Of a DNA stretch of 64,000 nucleotides, positions 34,646-42,485 are shown in pieces (the first letter of the stretch is position 1; the number at the start of each line of letters is the position of its first letter). Source of the stretch: Stieleria mannarensis (GTDB lineage Bacteria; Planctomycetota; Planctomycetia; Pirellulales; Pirellulaceae); NCBI RefSeq assembly GCF_014154935.1, contig NZ_JACEHH010000002.1, positions 272,071-336,070 on the forward strand, read 5' to 3'. Under the pieces are notes generated by a model. The model saw nothing but the letters and a program-made list of their open reading frames with translations. It was not told where the DNA came from and did no database searches. The translations under genes were made by a program, and so were the position numbers.

Positions 34646-35930
34646 GACAGAAGAATACGAAGTTGACCTATGGGATCGTGCCATCAAGGGCATGATGAAG
34701 TACAGCAACGAGCACAGCGACGGCAACGACGGTTCACGCCGGCTCTATGCTTACGCTGGCATCTGCAAGTTCTTCGACTTTGACGCCGATCAGACGGTCG
34801 ATCTGGTGCGCGAGATGGAGAAGAGTTATCCGTTCCCGCGGGAGTACACCGACGACCAGATCCGAAAGCGATGGGCTGACAACTCGCTCGAAAACGGTAA
34901 TTGGGCCGACAACAGCGACGGGGGAGCGTATCAAGGTCAATCAGCAACATCGGCGAACGGGAAAGCATCGAAGCCGAACACCGCGGACAAGAAAGATCCG
35001 CCCACCGAAGCCGACTTGGCCCACATGTTCGACGACGCGGCCGACGTCTGCCGAAGTGTCGTTACAGGTATTTTGAACGGCGAGGCTGACAAGCTGTTCG
35101 ACTGCGGGCCAGCGTTTCCAAAAATTGAAATTGGTCCCGGTCTGCTGAAACTCATTGGCGCGCCACCTGGACGCGGCAAAACAGCCCTGGCGATGGAGTT
35201 GACATACAACGCGATGGCCAACGAGCCCGACCTGCCCGTCGTGGTCGCTTCGCTGGAAATGTCGGCCAAGGTGCTGATTAAGCGACACTTGGCGGGGCTT
35301 GCGGGCGTGTCTTATGACGCGATTCGGTTCAACACCCTAACGACATACCAGCGTCAAGAACTGGCCAACGATGCGAGTGGGTTAATTCAGCGAATCGCGG
35401 GAGCAAAGTTTGTCAAGCAAGACTTCTGCGGTATCGGCGACCTGGACCTGTGGCGACAGGTGACGAAGAAGCCGGGGTTATTGGTGCTCGACTATCTGCA
35501 ACTGTTCGGCAACGCCGGAGATGACGCCAAGACCCGCAGCGAACAAACGATGGCGATGGCTTCGCGATACTGCGCCGATGGGTGGGGCGTGATCTGCGTT
35601 TCAGCACTCAATCGAGCCGGCTACAACGAAAGTTCGATGGCTGCGTTTCGAGACTCCAATTCTGTCGAGTATGGCGCATCATCCGCCTACCTGTTGAACG
35701 AAGCGACCAACCCCGACGACCCCGACCGCGAAGATCCGATTCAATGGCTGCGGTTGGAGTGCGTCAAGAATCGACACGGGGCGAAGCGTAGTTACGACCT
35801 GTATTTCAACGGCCCGCAAATGTCGTTCAGTGAGCGTAACCCGTTCACGCCTCCGCCGGCTGAGCGGGAAGCAAAGTTTGACCAATTCAACGCTGAGGGC
35901 GTGTTAGCCGCGGAGGGCACGGATTGGTGA
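34632..35930 (+). CDS. DnaB-like replicative helicase / RecA-fold ATPase
   Basis: 432 aa, GGAGG before ATG. An N-terminal helical part of 150 residues (perhaps a primase-C-terminal-type domain, RRLYAYAGICKFFDFDADQTVDLVREME) precedes the RecA-type core: Walker A GAPPGRGKTALAM, H1a-type VVASLEMSAKVLIKR, Walker B LLVLDYLQLFG, motif H3 VSALNRAGYNES, and the arginine finger region LRLECVKNRHGAKR, as in DnaB C-terminal domains. It unwinds DNA at the element origin with the adjacent primase. The end QFNAEGVLAAEGTDW overlaps the next gene as GTGA. Confidence 0.85.
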   Translation: MRFPRTEEYEVDLWDRAIKGMMKYSNEHSDGNDGSRRLYAYAGICKFFDFDADQTVDLVREMEKSYPFPREYTDDQIRKRWADNSLENGNWADNSDGGAYQGQSATSANGKASKPNTADKKDPPTEADLAHMFDDAADVCRSVVTGILNGEADKLFDCGPAFPKIEIGPGLLKLIGAPPGRGKTALAMELTYNAMANEPDLPVVVASLEMSAKVLIKRHLAGLAGVSYDAIRFNTLTTYQRQELANDASGLIQRIAGAKFVKQDFCGIGDLDLWRQVTKKPGLLVLDYLQLFGNAGDDAKTRSEQTMAMASRYCADGWGVICVSALNRAGYNESSMAAFRDSNSVEYGASSAYLLNEATNPDDPDREDPIQWLRLECVKNRHGAKRSYDLYFNGPQMSFSERNPFTPPPAEREAKFDQFNAEGVLAAEGTDW

Positions 35931-36292
35931 ACGTTCCCGACCGCAACAACAAAGGCAAGAGCCGAGCACGGTGGCAAAGCCTGGACAAACTGCACGAAGT
36001 CTTGGCGACCGCTCCGAACGCCGGTCATGCGATCGTGCTGCACATCTGCTGGGATCGCGCCGCGTTCACTGAGGGCGGTTCCCTGGCGTTTGACGAGACG
36101 GCCGACCAGATAGGCGAATGTTGCAACCTGAGCGCAGCGAGGGTTCAAAAAATCCTCCAAGAGGCGGAAAGGGATGGAGTAATCGAGACGCTCAGAAACG
36201 GACACAGCGGAGGAAGTCGCGGGCGGGCTAGGGGATCGTTTCGCCGTTTCACCTGGAAGACCTACCCCGTCAATGAGAGGGCAAAAAGGTAG
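35927..36292 (+). CDS. Winged-helix-like replication or regulatory protein
   Basis: 121 aa from GTG 35927, overlapping the helicase stop. Contains ADQIGECCNLSAARVQKILQEAERDGVIETL, a winged helix-turn-helix like those of replication initiators and GntR/RepA-type regulators, then a basic tail. It lies directly before the 22-bp iterons and is my candidate for the iteron-binding protein. This is inference from position. Confidence 0.65.
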   Translation: MNVPDRNNKGKSRARWQSLDKLHEVLATAPNAGHAIVLHICWDRAAFTEGGSLAFDETADQIGECCNLSAARVQKILQEAERDGVIETLRNGHSGGSRGRARGSFRRFTWKTYPVNERAKR

Positions 36293-36296
36293 TCAC

Positions 36297-36375
36297 AGGC
36301 GCCCACCTTTCAGAAGAAAAGGTAGGCGCCCGTGTCGCAAAAGGTAGGCGCCCGTGTCGCGAAAGGTGGGCGCAG
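36297..36375. repeat. Iteron-like repeats, candidate replication origin
   Basis: Two perfect tandem 22-mers, AAAAGGTAGGCGCCCGTGTCGC at 36317-36338 and 36339-36360 (written here in two parts: AAAAGGTAGGCG + CCCGTGTCGC), a partial third GAAAGGTGGGCGCA at 36361 and an inverted AGGCGCCCACCTTT at 36297-36310. The spacing of 22 bases is two helical turns. It follows the replication genes at once. Confidence 0.65.
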
Positions 36376-36536
36376 ACGACCACCTCCCAAGGTCATGGGC
36401 ATTACGAGGGTTTTGCCGCTTTCGGCTACGCCGAGCGTCAACCTCGTAAAGAGGAGTTGGAAACTCAAATTCGTCCGCCCCGTGGATGCGCCGACGGGGA
36501 ACGATGGGCATCAATCCGGCGCGGAGGATTTAACCA

Positions 36537-36878
36537 ATGAAGACTGCCACCCCCGAGACACCTGCCGGACTGCTGTTGCGCTTGGACAGGGAAACCCAGG
36601 CACGAATCGATGAACTACCGCAGACGATCCCAGGGCTAGACCTAATGGAGCTTGTGTACAGCACCACCCCGGACTTGCACGACATCGCACTAGATCTACT
36701 TGGCGTTCCATCGCAGAAGGCCCCCGAGGCCGATGGCATGGCAGACGTTGAACCGGGTTTCTGTCGTGACTGGCTCAGTGACGAGTGGGACGCCTTCCGC
36801 CGAACCGATCGCCCGATTGACGAATACATCGCTTGGGTTCAATCCCAGATGGCAAAAATCAGCGGAGCGGATGCGTGA
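36537..36878 (+). CDS. Small protein of unknown function
   Basis: 113 aa; GGAGG before ATG. Helical with LLLRLDRETQARIDELPQTIPGLDLMELVY near the start and a conserved-looking FCRDWLSDEWDAFRRTDRPIDEYIAWVQSQMAK end. Not recognised. Overlaps the next gene by a GTGA junction. Its place before the capsid gene would fit a small packaging or decoration protein, but no motif says so. Confidence 0.6.
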   Translation: MKTATPETPAGLLLRLDRETQARIDELPQTIPGLDLMELVYSTTPDLHDIALDLLGVPSQKAPEADGMADVEPGFCRDWLSDEWDAFRRTDRPIDEYIAWVQSQMAKISGADA

Positions 36879-37171
36879 GCAAAACTCGCAAGACATCACC
36901 CCCCGCCCCGGTCGCGCGGATGACGCTGGTCGAGATCAGCGAACGGCAAAAGATCTTGGCCGGCCACGACGACGCCAGCGAGTCGACCGTCTACGTGCTC
37001 CGCAAGACCGACGCCGGCGACTGGCACCTGTACTGCGTTCCGATCACCGACCTGGACGCGACCCTGCGGTCATTCATCCCCGCGGACGAGAGCGAACACA
37101 TGGAACTCGCAAAGGCGATCGAGGCGACGATGACGAAGCCGAGACGCAAGCCCAGGCGGAAGGCGAAATGA
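36875..37171 (+). CDS. Small basic protein of unknown function
   Basis: 98 aa from GTG 36875 (GTGA overlap). N-terminus basic (SKTRKTSPPAPVARM), a beta-strand middle (STVYVLRKTDAGDWHLYCVPITDLDATLRSF) and a very basic end (TKPRRKPRRKAK) suited to nucleic-acid binding. Not recognised. Confidence 0.6.
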   Translation: MSKTRKTSPPAPVARMTLVEISERQKILAGHDDASESTVYVLRKTDAGDWHLYCVPITDLDATLRSFIPADESEHMELAKAIEATMTKPRRKPRRKAK

Positions 37172-37233
37172 ACGCACAGCAGGCCGCACAGGCGACCAGG
37201 AACCACTTTCCCACCAACAACGGAGTTTGATCG

Positions 37234-37461
37234 ATGAAACCAAGAATGAACGGACCATGCCCCAAGTGCCACACAGGCACCATGAAGCAGTACAAGACGC
37301 GATCGGAGCACCATTGGCGTCTGAGGTATCTCAAGTGCGACCAGTGCGGGCACAACGGACGAGAGCGTCTACGTGCGGTGATTCGCGACGGGAAGAAAAT
37401 TTTTGTACCCCCGAGCGAGGCCAAGCCAGAAGAACTCTACAGCCGATGGGGCAAACTGTGA
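37234..37461 (+). CDS. Zinc-ribbon protein
   Basis: 75 aa. GPCPKCHTG and LKCDQCGHN give a C4 zinc ribbon (CPKC ... CDQC) in a small basic protein; many phage elements carry such Ogr/Delta-like or transcription-associated fingers. Start ATG 37234 with CGGAG. Overlaps the next zinc-ribbon gene. Confidence 0.7.
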   Translation: MKPRMNGPCPKCHTGTMKQYKTRSEHHWRLRYLKCDQCGHNGRERLRAVIRDGKKIFVPPSEAKPEELYSRWGKL

Positions 37462-37733
37462 GATCCGGCGACCAGTGCCCCCAGTGCGGTGGCGTCGTGA
37501 GGGTGAGCAATACGCTGACCAGCGGCAGCCTACGCCGGCAGTATTTGAAATGCTCCGCGGAGTGTGGATTCACGGCCAAGGATTCGTTTCGCGTCGACCA
37601 GGACGGGAAGCGAATCACCGAGTTTGACCGCCTGACCGCATCGATCGAGCGACTGACGCGGGAAAACGAACAGATGGCCGACCGGATGGAGCATTTAGAA
37701 ACGTTGGTCCAAAGTCTTTTAGCAGATCCTTAG
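37446..37733 (+). CDS. Zinc-ribbon plus coiled-coil protein
   Basis: 95 aa. DQCPQCGG and LKCSAECGF form a second C4 ribbon; residues 60-92 form a leucine-zipper-like coil (RLTASIERLTRENEQMADRMEHLETLVQSLL), so it is probably a dimer. ATG 37446 or the GTG at 37458 (GTGA overlap with the previous stop) may be the start. Adjacent pairs of such ribbons suggest late-gene transcription control; this is inference. Confidence 0.7.
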   Translation: MGQTVRSGDQCPQCGGVVRVSNTLTSGSLRRQYLKCSAECGFTAKDSFRVDQDGKRITEFDRLTASIERLTRENEQMADRMEHLETLVQSLLADP

Positions 37734-37826
37734 CAGACGTGCTAAACGCGATGACTTTTTTTCGCTGGACCCGTGCAACAATGCCGGCACAGCGATTCAC
37801 TTCCCCACGACAACGGACCCGAACGA

Positions 37827-38849
37827 ATGACGATCACACGAGAAAGAATCAAGGCTTTCCGCAAGGAATACGGGATGATGGTCCCCAAGAAAGTCAAGGA
37901 CGAATCACCACTTGGCATTTTGGCGGCACTTCGGGCCAACACGCAGCACGCCCCGGCCAACTCGTTCGAAGTGTTGATTCAAGAATCGGTCACGCAAGCG
38001 GTCATTCACCAATCGTCAAACGTGAGCGTTGTTCGGCGATTCGGCAACGTGCAGCAGATCAGCGCGACCACAAATAACTATCCCTATCTCAAGAGTCGGA
38101 CGCCCACGGTTGGCCACTATCCGAGGCTCTCCAGCTCCACCATCGCTGACAGCGACTTCGAGATGGGCTCGGCGATGATGGAAGCGAGCAAGCGGACGTG
38201 CAACGCGAAGATGAGCACCGAGCTTTTCGAAGATGGGTTAGACGTTGTGTCAGCGATCGCCACCCAATTCGGCGCGGCACTCGGCAAGGAAACAGACCGG
38301 ATCGCGTTTAGCGGCGATGAATCGCAATCTGACGGATACGTCCAGGGCATCACCAATGCTTTGCGAGCGTCCAGTCTGCACACCGCGGCGACCGGGAACA
38401 CATCGGTGACGACACTGGACGTCGACGACTTCGTTGACACGATGGAGAAACTGCCGGAGTTTGCCGACAGCGACAAGCCCCGCTGGTTCATGTCGCGATC
38501 GGCCTACGCCAAAAGCGTCTTGCGTCTGGCTGGGGCATCCGCACTGACGCAGCCGGTGCCCGACGATGCCGATGGTGTTCTGTTGAATCACAAGGTCCAC
38601 TTCGTTCCCGGTATGGCTGACAAGGACGCAGCCGCCGGGAGCGTGGTCGCGGTGTTCGGACACTTGGCCCTTGGGACCATCCTTGGCGATCAAGGCCCGC
38701 TGAAATGGCAAAGCGTCGAATTGTTCGACACCGACCAGGTGGTCATGAAGCTGCGGAAGTTTGACGATTTCGTGTGTTGGGACCGCGGGACCGATGAAGC
38801 GACCGACCCGGCGGGTTCACTGGTCGGACTCAAATTGGCGGAGTCTTGA
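37827..38849 (+). CDS. Phage major capsid protein, HK97-like
   Basis: 340 aa from ATG 37827. The body has the marks of HK97-fold capsid proteins: SVVRRFGNVQQISATTNNYPYLKSRTP, FEMGSAMMEASKRTCNAKMSTELFEDGLDVVSAIATQFGAALGKETDRIAFSGD, RWFMSRSAYAKSVLRLAGA and GTILGDQGPLKWQ (the P-domain and A-domain ends). No long N-terminal scaffold domain is present, in line with a separate protease. Here it precedes the protease gene by three bases, the reverse of the usual protease-capsid order. No portal gene is upstream. The protein would build the element's own small capsid or replace that of a helper. Confidence 0.85.
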   Translation: MTITRERIKAFRKEYGMMVPKKVKDESPLGILAALRANTQHAPANSFEVLIQESVTQAVIHQSSNVSVVRRFGNVQQISATTNNYPYLKSRTPTVGHYPRLSSSTIADSDFEMGSAMMEASKRTCNAKMSTELFEDGLDVVSAIATQFGAALGKETDRIAFSGDESQSDGYVQGITNALRASSLHTAATGNTSVTTLDVDDFVDTMEKLPEFADSDKPRWFMSRSAYAKSVLRLAGASALTQPVPDDADGVLLNHKVHFVPGMADKDAAAGSVVAVFGHLALGTILGDQGPLKWQSVELFDTDQVVMKLRKFDDFVCWDRGTDEATDPAGSLVGLKLAES

Positions 38850-38852
38850 TTC

Positions 38853-39641
38853 ATGCGAGCGAAACGATTTTTAAACCTTGCTGGGGCACCTCCTGCGGTA
38901 CGTAACGGCCGCAAGAGCAAACTGCCGATCAAGTTGTCGAACAACGCCGACGGAGCGGAGATCCACCTTTACGAGACGATCGGAGAGGATTTCTATGGCG
39001 ACGGCGTGTCCGCGATGACCGTGAAGGAGTTTCTAAGGGACAACCAGGGCCGACCTGTTAGCGTGCGGATCAACTCATTCGGCGGCGACGTCTACGATGG
39101 CGTGACGATCTACAACAGCCTGTTGTCGCACACCGGCCGGGTCACGGTCACGATTGACGGCATCGCGTTCAGCGCCGCGTCGTTCATCGCGATGGCAGGC
39201 GATCACGTCCGAATGTATCCCACGTCAGACATCGGGATTCACCGGGCCAGCGTCATAACGTGGGGCAATCAGCGAGAGCATCAATCGGCTATCGACTGGT
39301 TAAATACCATTGATGAGCACCTGATTGACATTTACCAGGATCGCACAGGCCGGAAGCGGAACGAGATCGAGAAATGGCTTGACGGCGTGTCTGATGGCAC
39401 CGTGTTCCCAGCTACCGAGGCCAAGCGGCTCGGATTCGTGGATGAGGTTATCGACACTGGCAGGGCAGGCAACCGCGGGAACAGTCGATCACGGTCATCG
39501 AGCACCCAGGCGGCCCGCAACCGTTTGAAGATGGCCGGGCTGAGAGCAAAGCAGAAATCCGGCAAGCGATCGCAACAGACGACCACCCCGTCTGCACGTC
39601 GACGACTGGAAGAGATCAAGCGTAGGATCGAACGACGATAA
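38853..39641 (+). CDS. ClpP-like head-maturation (prohead) protease
   Basis: 262 aa. The Clp-type crotonase fold shows VRINSFGGDVYDGVTIYNSL, TVTIDGIAFSAASFIAMAGDHVRMYPTSDIGIH, with the nucleophile serine in the GIAFSAAS stretch, the histidine in IHRASV and the later EKWLDGVSDGTVFPATEAKRLGFVDEV helix. These are features of phage S14-type proteases that trim capsid proteins. The C-terminal 60 residues are very basic and would bind DNA or scaffold. Follows the capsid gene. Confidence 0.85.
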   Translation: MRAKRFLNLAGAPPAVRNGRKSKLPIKLSNNADGAEIHLYETIGEDFYGDGVSAMTVKEFLRDNQGRPVSVRINSFGGDVYDGVTIYNSLLSHTGRVTVTIDGIAFSAASFIAMAGDHVRMYPTSDIGIHRASVITWGNQREHQSAIDWLNTIDEHLIDIYQDRTGRKRNEIEKWLDGVSDGTVFPATEAKRLGFVDEVIDTGRAGNRGNSRSRSSSTQAARNRLKMAGLRAKQKSGKRSQQTTTPSARRRLEEIKRRIERR

Positions 39642-39989
39642 TGCGACCCAAGCCCATACCGATGGACCAATTACCCCCAGCACGGCGACGCCTTACTCCT
39701 GCCGGTGGCGTCGTGCTGGGGTTCATCATAGCCCGTCCCTCCTGCGTGTTGCCGGCTACCGTGGCAACCCATAGGGGGGGGCGGGTTTTTTCTGCACGCC
39801 CGCATCAGCACGACCTACCGCTCCCGGATCTAACTGCGCGTGCTTCGAAATGAGTTTTTGTACCCCCGCGATGCCGGCCCGCAAAACACGGGGAAAACGC
39901 CCCTGAAACCTCGCCAGATCGCGCCAAATCACGCACAACGGGGCCAGATTGGCCCAGATCACGCGAAAACCCGCAAGGATGGATGAATC
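39642..39989. other. Gene-free stretch with hairpin, before tape measure
   Basis: 348 bases. CCCAGCACGGCGACGCC at about 39676 pairs with GGCGTCGTGCTGGG at about 39706, a likely transcript end for the head genes. A doubled block GCCAGATCGCGCC.. / GCCAGATTGGCCC.. precedes the tape measure. A 70-aa open frame from ATG 39641 spans the hairpin and is not convincing. Confidence 0.55.
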
Positions 39990-41984
39990 ATGACCACTAC
40001 GTTGAACGCCCTCACGTTGAAGATCAACGCCAACACCGAGGGCGTGACCGCCGGCGTGCGGGCAGTGCAACGGGACGTTGCCAAGATCAATCGCCTAATG
40101 CGGTCCACTGCGTCCGACACTGATCGGGCTTCTGACGCGACCGCATCGCTCAACCGGGTGTACCAGACCGGCGCGTTAAGTGCCCAGGAGTACGCTCGAG
40201 GTCTGGAGGCAATCAACAGCAAGTATCCCAAGATGGCCGACCGGTTGGCCCGCGTTAAGTCGCTGGTCGCGTCGCACACGCCGGAGGTTGATCGACTGGA
40301 ACGCCAAATGGCGGAGCTCAAACAGGAGTTTAAGAACGGCAACGTGGCTGCCACTGCGTTCTATCACACGATGCGGCAGTTAACCGACCAACACACGAAG
40401 CTTCGAGCAAAGACGGTCCAGGCCACTTTGTCACAGCGACAGTTGAATGAAGAGATTTACGACCGGATGCGAGGCAAGGCGACCGAGGGCGTGACGCAAC
40501 AGGCGTCTGCGTTTGGTCTGTTGTCGCGCCGCGTCGTGCCAGTGGTTGCGGCCTATGGCCTGTTGAATCAAGCACAAAAAGGGATGCAAGATCAATTCCG
40601 GCTTGATAAAGCACAGCGGCAGATTGAGGTTTTCACGGGTAGCAGCGCCGCCGCCAATAGGTTAACTACCCAGATGGAGAAACTGGCCGCACAGACGCCT
40701 TTGACGTTTGAGGCCCTTTCATCAGCATCCGGCCGGTTGCTCGGTGCAAAAGTCGCGTCCGAAGACCTGATGGATACCATGCGGCGACTGGGAGACATCG
40801 CCCAGGGCAACAATGACACGTTTAAACGCCTCTCGCTGGCGTACAGCCAAGTCTTGTCCAACGGCCGGCTGATGCAAGAAGAGGCTAACCAGATGGCCGA
40901 TACCGGCTTCCCGCTGTTGACGTTAATGGCAGAGCAGACGGGCGAAAGTATGGTCGGGCTGCGGGATCGCATCCGCAGCGGCGGCGTTGCCGCGGCAGAG
41001 GTGACCAAGGTCATTCAGCGGCTTACAGATGAAGGCGGGCTTTATGGTGGCGGGCTCGCGAAGTCTGCCGAGCAAGCTGAGGGCAAATTCGGCAAATTGG
41101 CTGATTCAGTCGGTCGACTTCGCCGGAACTTGACATCGATCGTTACCGGACCACTGGCAGAGCTTTCAACGCTCATTACAACGCCTGTCGACAAGATCAA
41201 TAGCCTGTTCGCGACGATGCGGGAAAATGTCCGCAAGGTGCGGGGTGAGACGAGCGACCACGCCAAGGTGATCGGCAAGGCAGTCGAAGCACAAGAGCGA
41301 CTGAACACGGCAATGGCGGCAGGCGCGGCAGCGGGCGAACCACCCGAAAAACGATGGGTGACGGCAAACCGCGCGGTCCACGAGTTGATTATGAAACTGG
41401 ATGAAGAAAACCAGCGGATCTTGCACGGCAACCGGGAGTATGAACGTCGCCAACTGTTTTTCCGTGGTGCTACCGAAGACAAATTGCGGTCGCTCGAAAT
41501 GACGCAAAAGCAAAACGACGCCCTGAAGGAACAAGTGCGGTTGGAAGAGGAACGGAAGAACGCAGCCCAGCGGACTGCGGAAGAACTGGCCCGCAAGGCG
41601 GAAGAACTGAAGGATCAATTTAAGTCGCCGTTTGAAAAGATGATCGAGGAACTGAAACAGATCAACCAAATGAACTTGGATCTGGGGGTTCGCGAGCAGG
41701 CGATCAAGTCGGCTGCAAATCGTTTTAACGACGCCACGCAACCGAGATCGATCGAACTACCACCGTCGATCACGAAAGGTAGCCGGGAAGAATACAAGCT
41801 TCTTGCCGAGCGGCAAAACAAGACGGCACAGGAGGCATTGCGGCAGCATCAAGAGCGGATGGCGGTACTGATCGCGCAGAAGTTGGCGGCGGAAAAGACA
41901 GCGGAAGCGGCGGAGCGAACCGCGGAAGCATCGGAGCAAACCCGCGATGCGGTTGAAAACCTGGAGGGGACCGAGGCTATCTAA
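39990..41984 (+). CDS. Phage tape-measure protein
   Basis: 664 aa. The tape-measure domain lies near residues 190-370: GMQDQFRLDKAQRQIEVFTGSSAAANRLTTQMEKLAAQTPLTFEALSSASGRLLGAKVASEDLMDTMRRLGDIAQGNN and SQVLSNGRLMQEEANQMADTGFPLLTLMAEQTGESMVGLRDRIRSGGVAAAEVTKVI. Long coiled coils surround it, rich in alanine and charged residues at the C-terminus (QRTAEELARKAEEL; AAERTAEASEQTRDAV). It sets tail length in tailed phages. At 664 aa the expected tail would be near 100 nm, by the usual rule of about 0.15 nm per residue. No other tail gene is present, so its use here is unclear. Confidence 0.9.
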   Translation: MTTTLNALTLKINANTEGVTAGVRAVQRDVAKINRLMRSTASDTDRASDATASLNRVYQTGALSAQEYARGLEAINSKYPKMADRLARVKSLVASHTPEVDRLERQMAELKQEFKNGNVAATAFYHTMRQLTDQHTKLRAKTVQATLSQRQLNEEIYDRMRGKATEGVTQQASAFGLLSRRVVPVVAAYGLLNQAQKGMQDQFRLDKAQRQIEVFTGSSAAANRLTTQMEKLAAQTPLTFEALSSASGRLLGAKVASEDLMDTMRRLGDIAQGNNDTFKRLSLAYSQVLSNGRLMQEEANQMADTGFPLLTLMAEQTGESMVGLRDRIRSGGVAAAEVTKVIQRLTDEGGLYGGGLAKSAEQAEGKFGKLADSVGRLRRNLTSIVTGPLAELSTLITTPVDKINSLFATMRENVRKVRGETSDHAKVIGKAVEAQERLNTAMAAGAAAGEPPEKRWVTANRAVHELIMKLDEENQRILHGNREYERRQLFFRGATEDKLRSLEMTQKQNDALKEQVRLEEERKNAAQRTAEELARKAEELKDQFKSPFEKMIEELKQINQMNLDLGVREQAIKSAANRFNDATQPRSIELPPSITKGSREEYKLLAERQNKTAQEALRQHQERMAVLIAQKLAAEKTAEAAERTAEASEQTRDAVENLEGTEAI

Positions 41985-42193
41985 ACTTCCGCCAGCCGTT
42001 CACGGGCCCGTTGTTCGGCAAGCTGACCACGGGCAATTGCCGCTGGCGTTAATTCGTGAAAGCAGTGTTCAAGACTCATTCGGGCGCGACGTTCTGCGAC
42101 CGTCCAGCCGGCTTGAATCTCCCGGCACTTGGCGGCTATCTCTTCCGGTGTCGGGCAGTAGAAATTTAAATCCGTTCTTTCGTAGTCTTCCAT
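41981..42193 (-). CDS. Small planctomycete-type protein (TPEEIAAKCREIQ family)
   Basis: 70 aa on the minus strand, ATG 42193, stop overlapping the tape-measure stop. YCPTPEEIAAKCREIQAGWTVAERRARM resembles small TPEEI..CxEIQ.xW.xxER proteins that I recall from many planctomycete genomes, of unknown function, perhaps DNA-binding. It is the only gene with this orientation besides the small lipoprotein, and faces the hairpin array. Confidence 0.6.
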   Translation of the reverse strand: MEDYERTDLNFYCPTPEEIAAKCREIQAGWTVAERRARMSLEHCFHELTPAAIARGQLAEQRARERLAEV

Positions 42194-42194
42194 G

Positions 42195-42476
42195 CCGTAA
42201 TGATACGGCAACACGGGCGATCGGTGAAACGATTGACGACGATGCGGTCGTGATGCCCGAGTGGTTTGGCGGGGGCAACCATTGTCATCATGCCAACGGT
42301 TGAACCACCTGCGTGATACAGGCGGTTGAACTGTCAAGATTAGCTTGACGGTTGGTTCGACGAAAATCGTCGATGCAATTCAGGCCTGACGTCAGGCCTG
42401 AAAGTAAGTTCGGAAATGCGAACTTACATTCAGTGCAATCGATTGCACTGAAACCAAGTTGGGATTTTCCAACTTG
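42195..42476. repeat. Ladder of unrelated hairpins at 25-bp pitch
   Basis: Palindromes with distinct sequence follow one another: 42276-42302 (CAACCATTG/CAACGGTTG), 42303-42327 (AACCACCTG/CAGGCGGTT), 42333-42349 (GTCAAG/CTTGAC), 42357-42373 (TCGACGA/TCGTCGA), 42379-42402 (TTCAGGCCTGAC and its complement, perfect), 42404-42427 (GTAAGTTCG/CGAACTTAC), 42429-42452 (TTCAGTGCAATC and its complement, perfect), 42455-42476 (CAAGTTGG/CCAACTTG). Their centres are 24-26 bases apart. Weaker ones at 42195 and 42218 extend it left. No primary-sequence repeat links them. Confidence 0.85.
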
Positions 42477-42485
42477 CCCCGAGAC

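Noticed and set aside
39641..39853. 70-codon gene after the prohead protease
   Set aside because: Spans a strong hairpin and a G8 run and shows no protein-like pattern.
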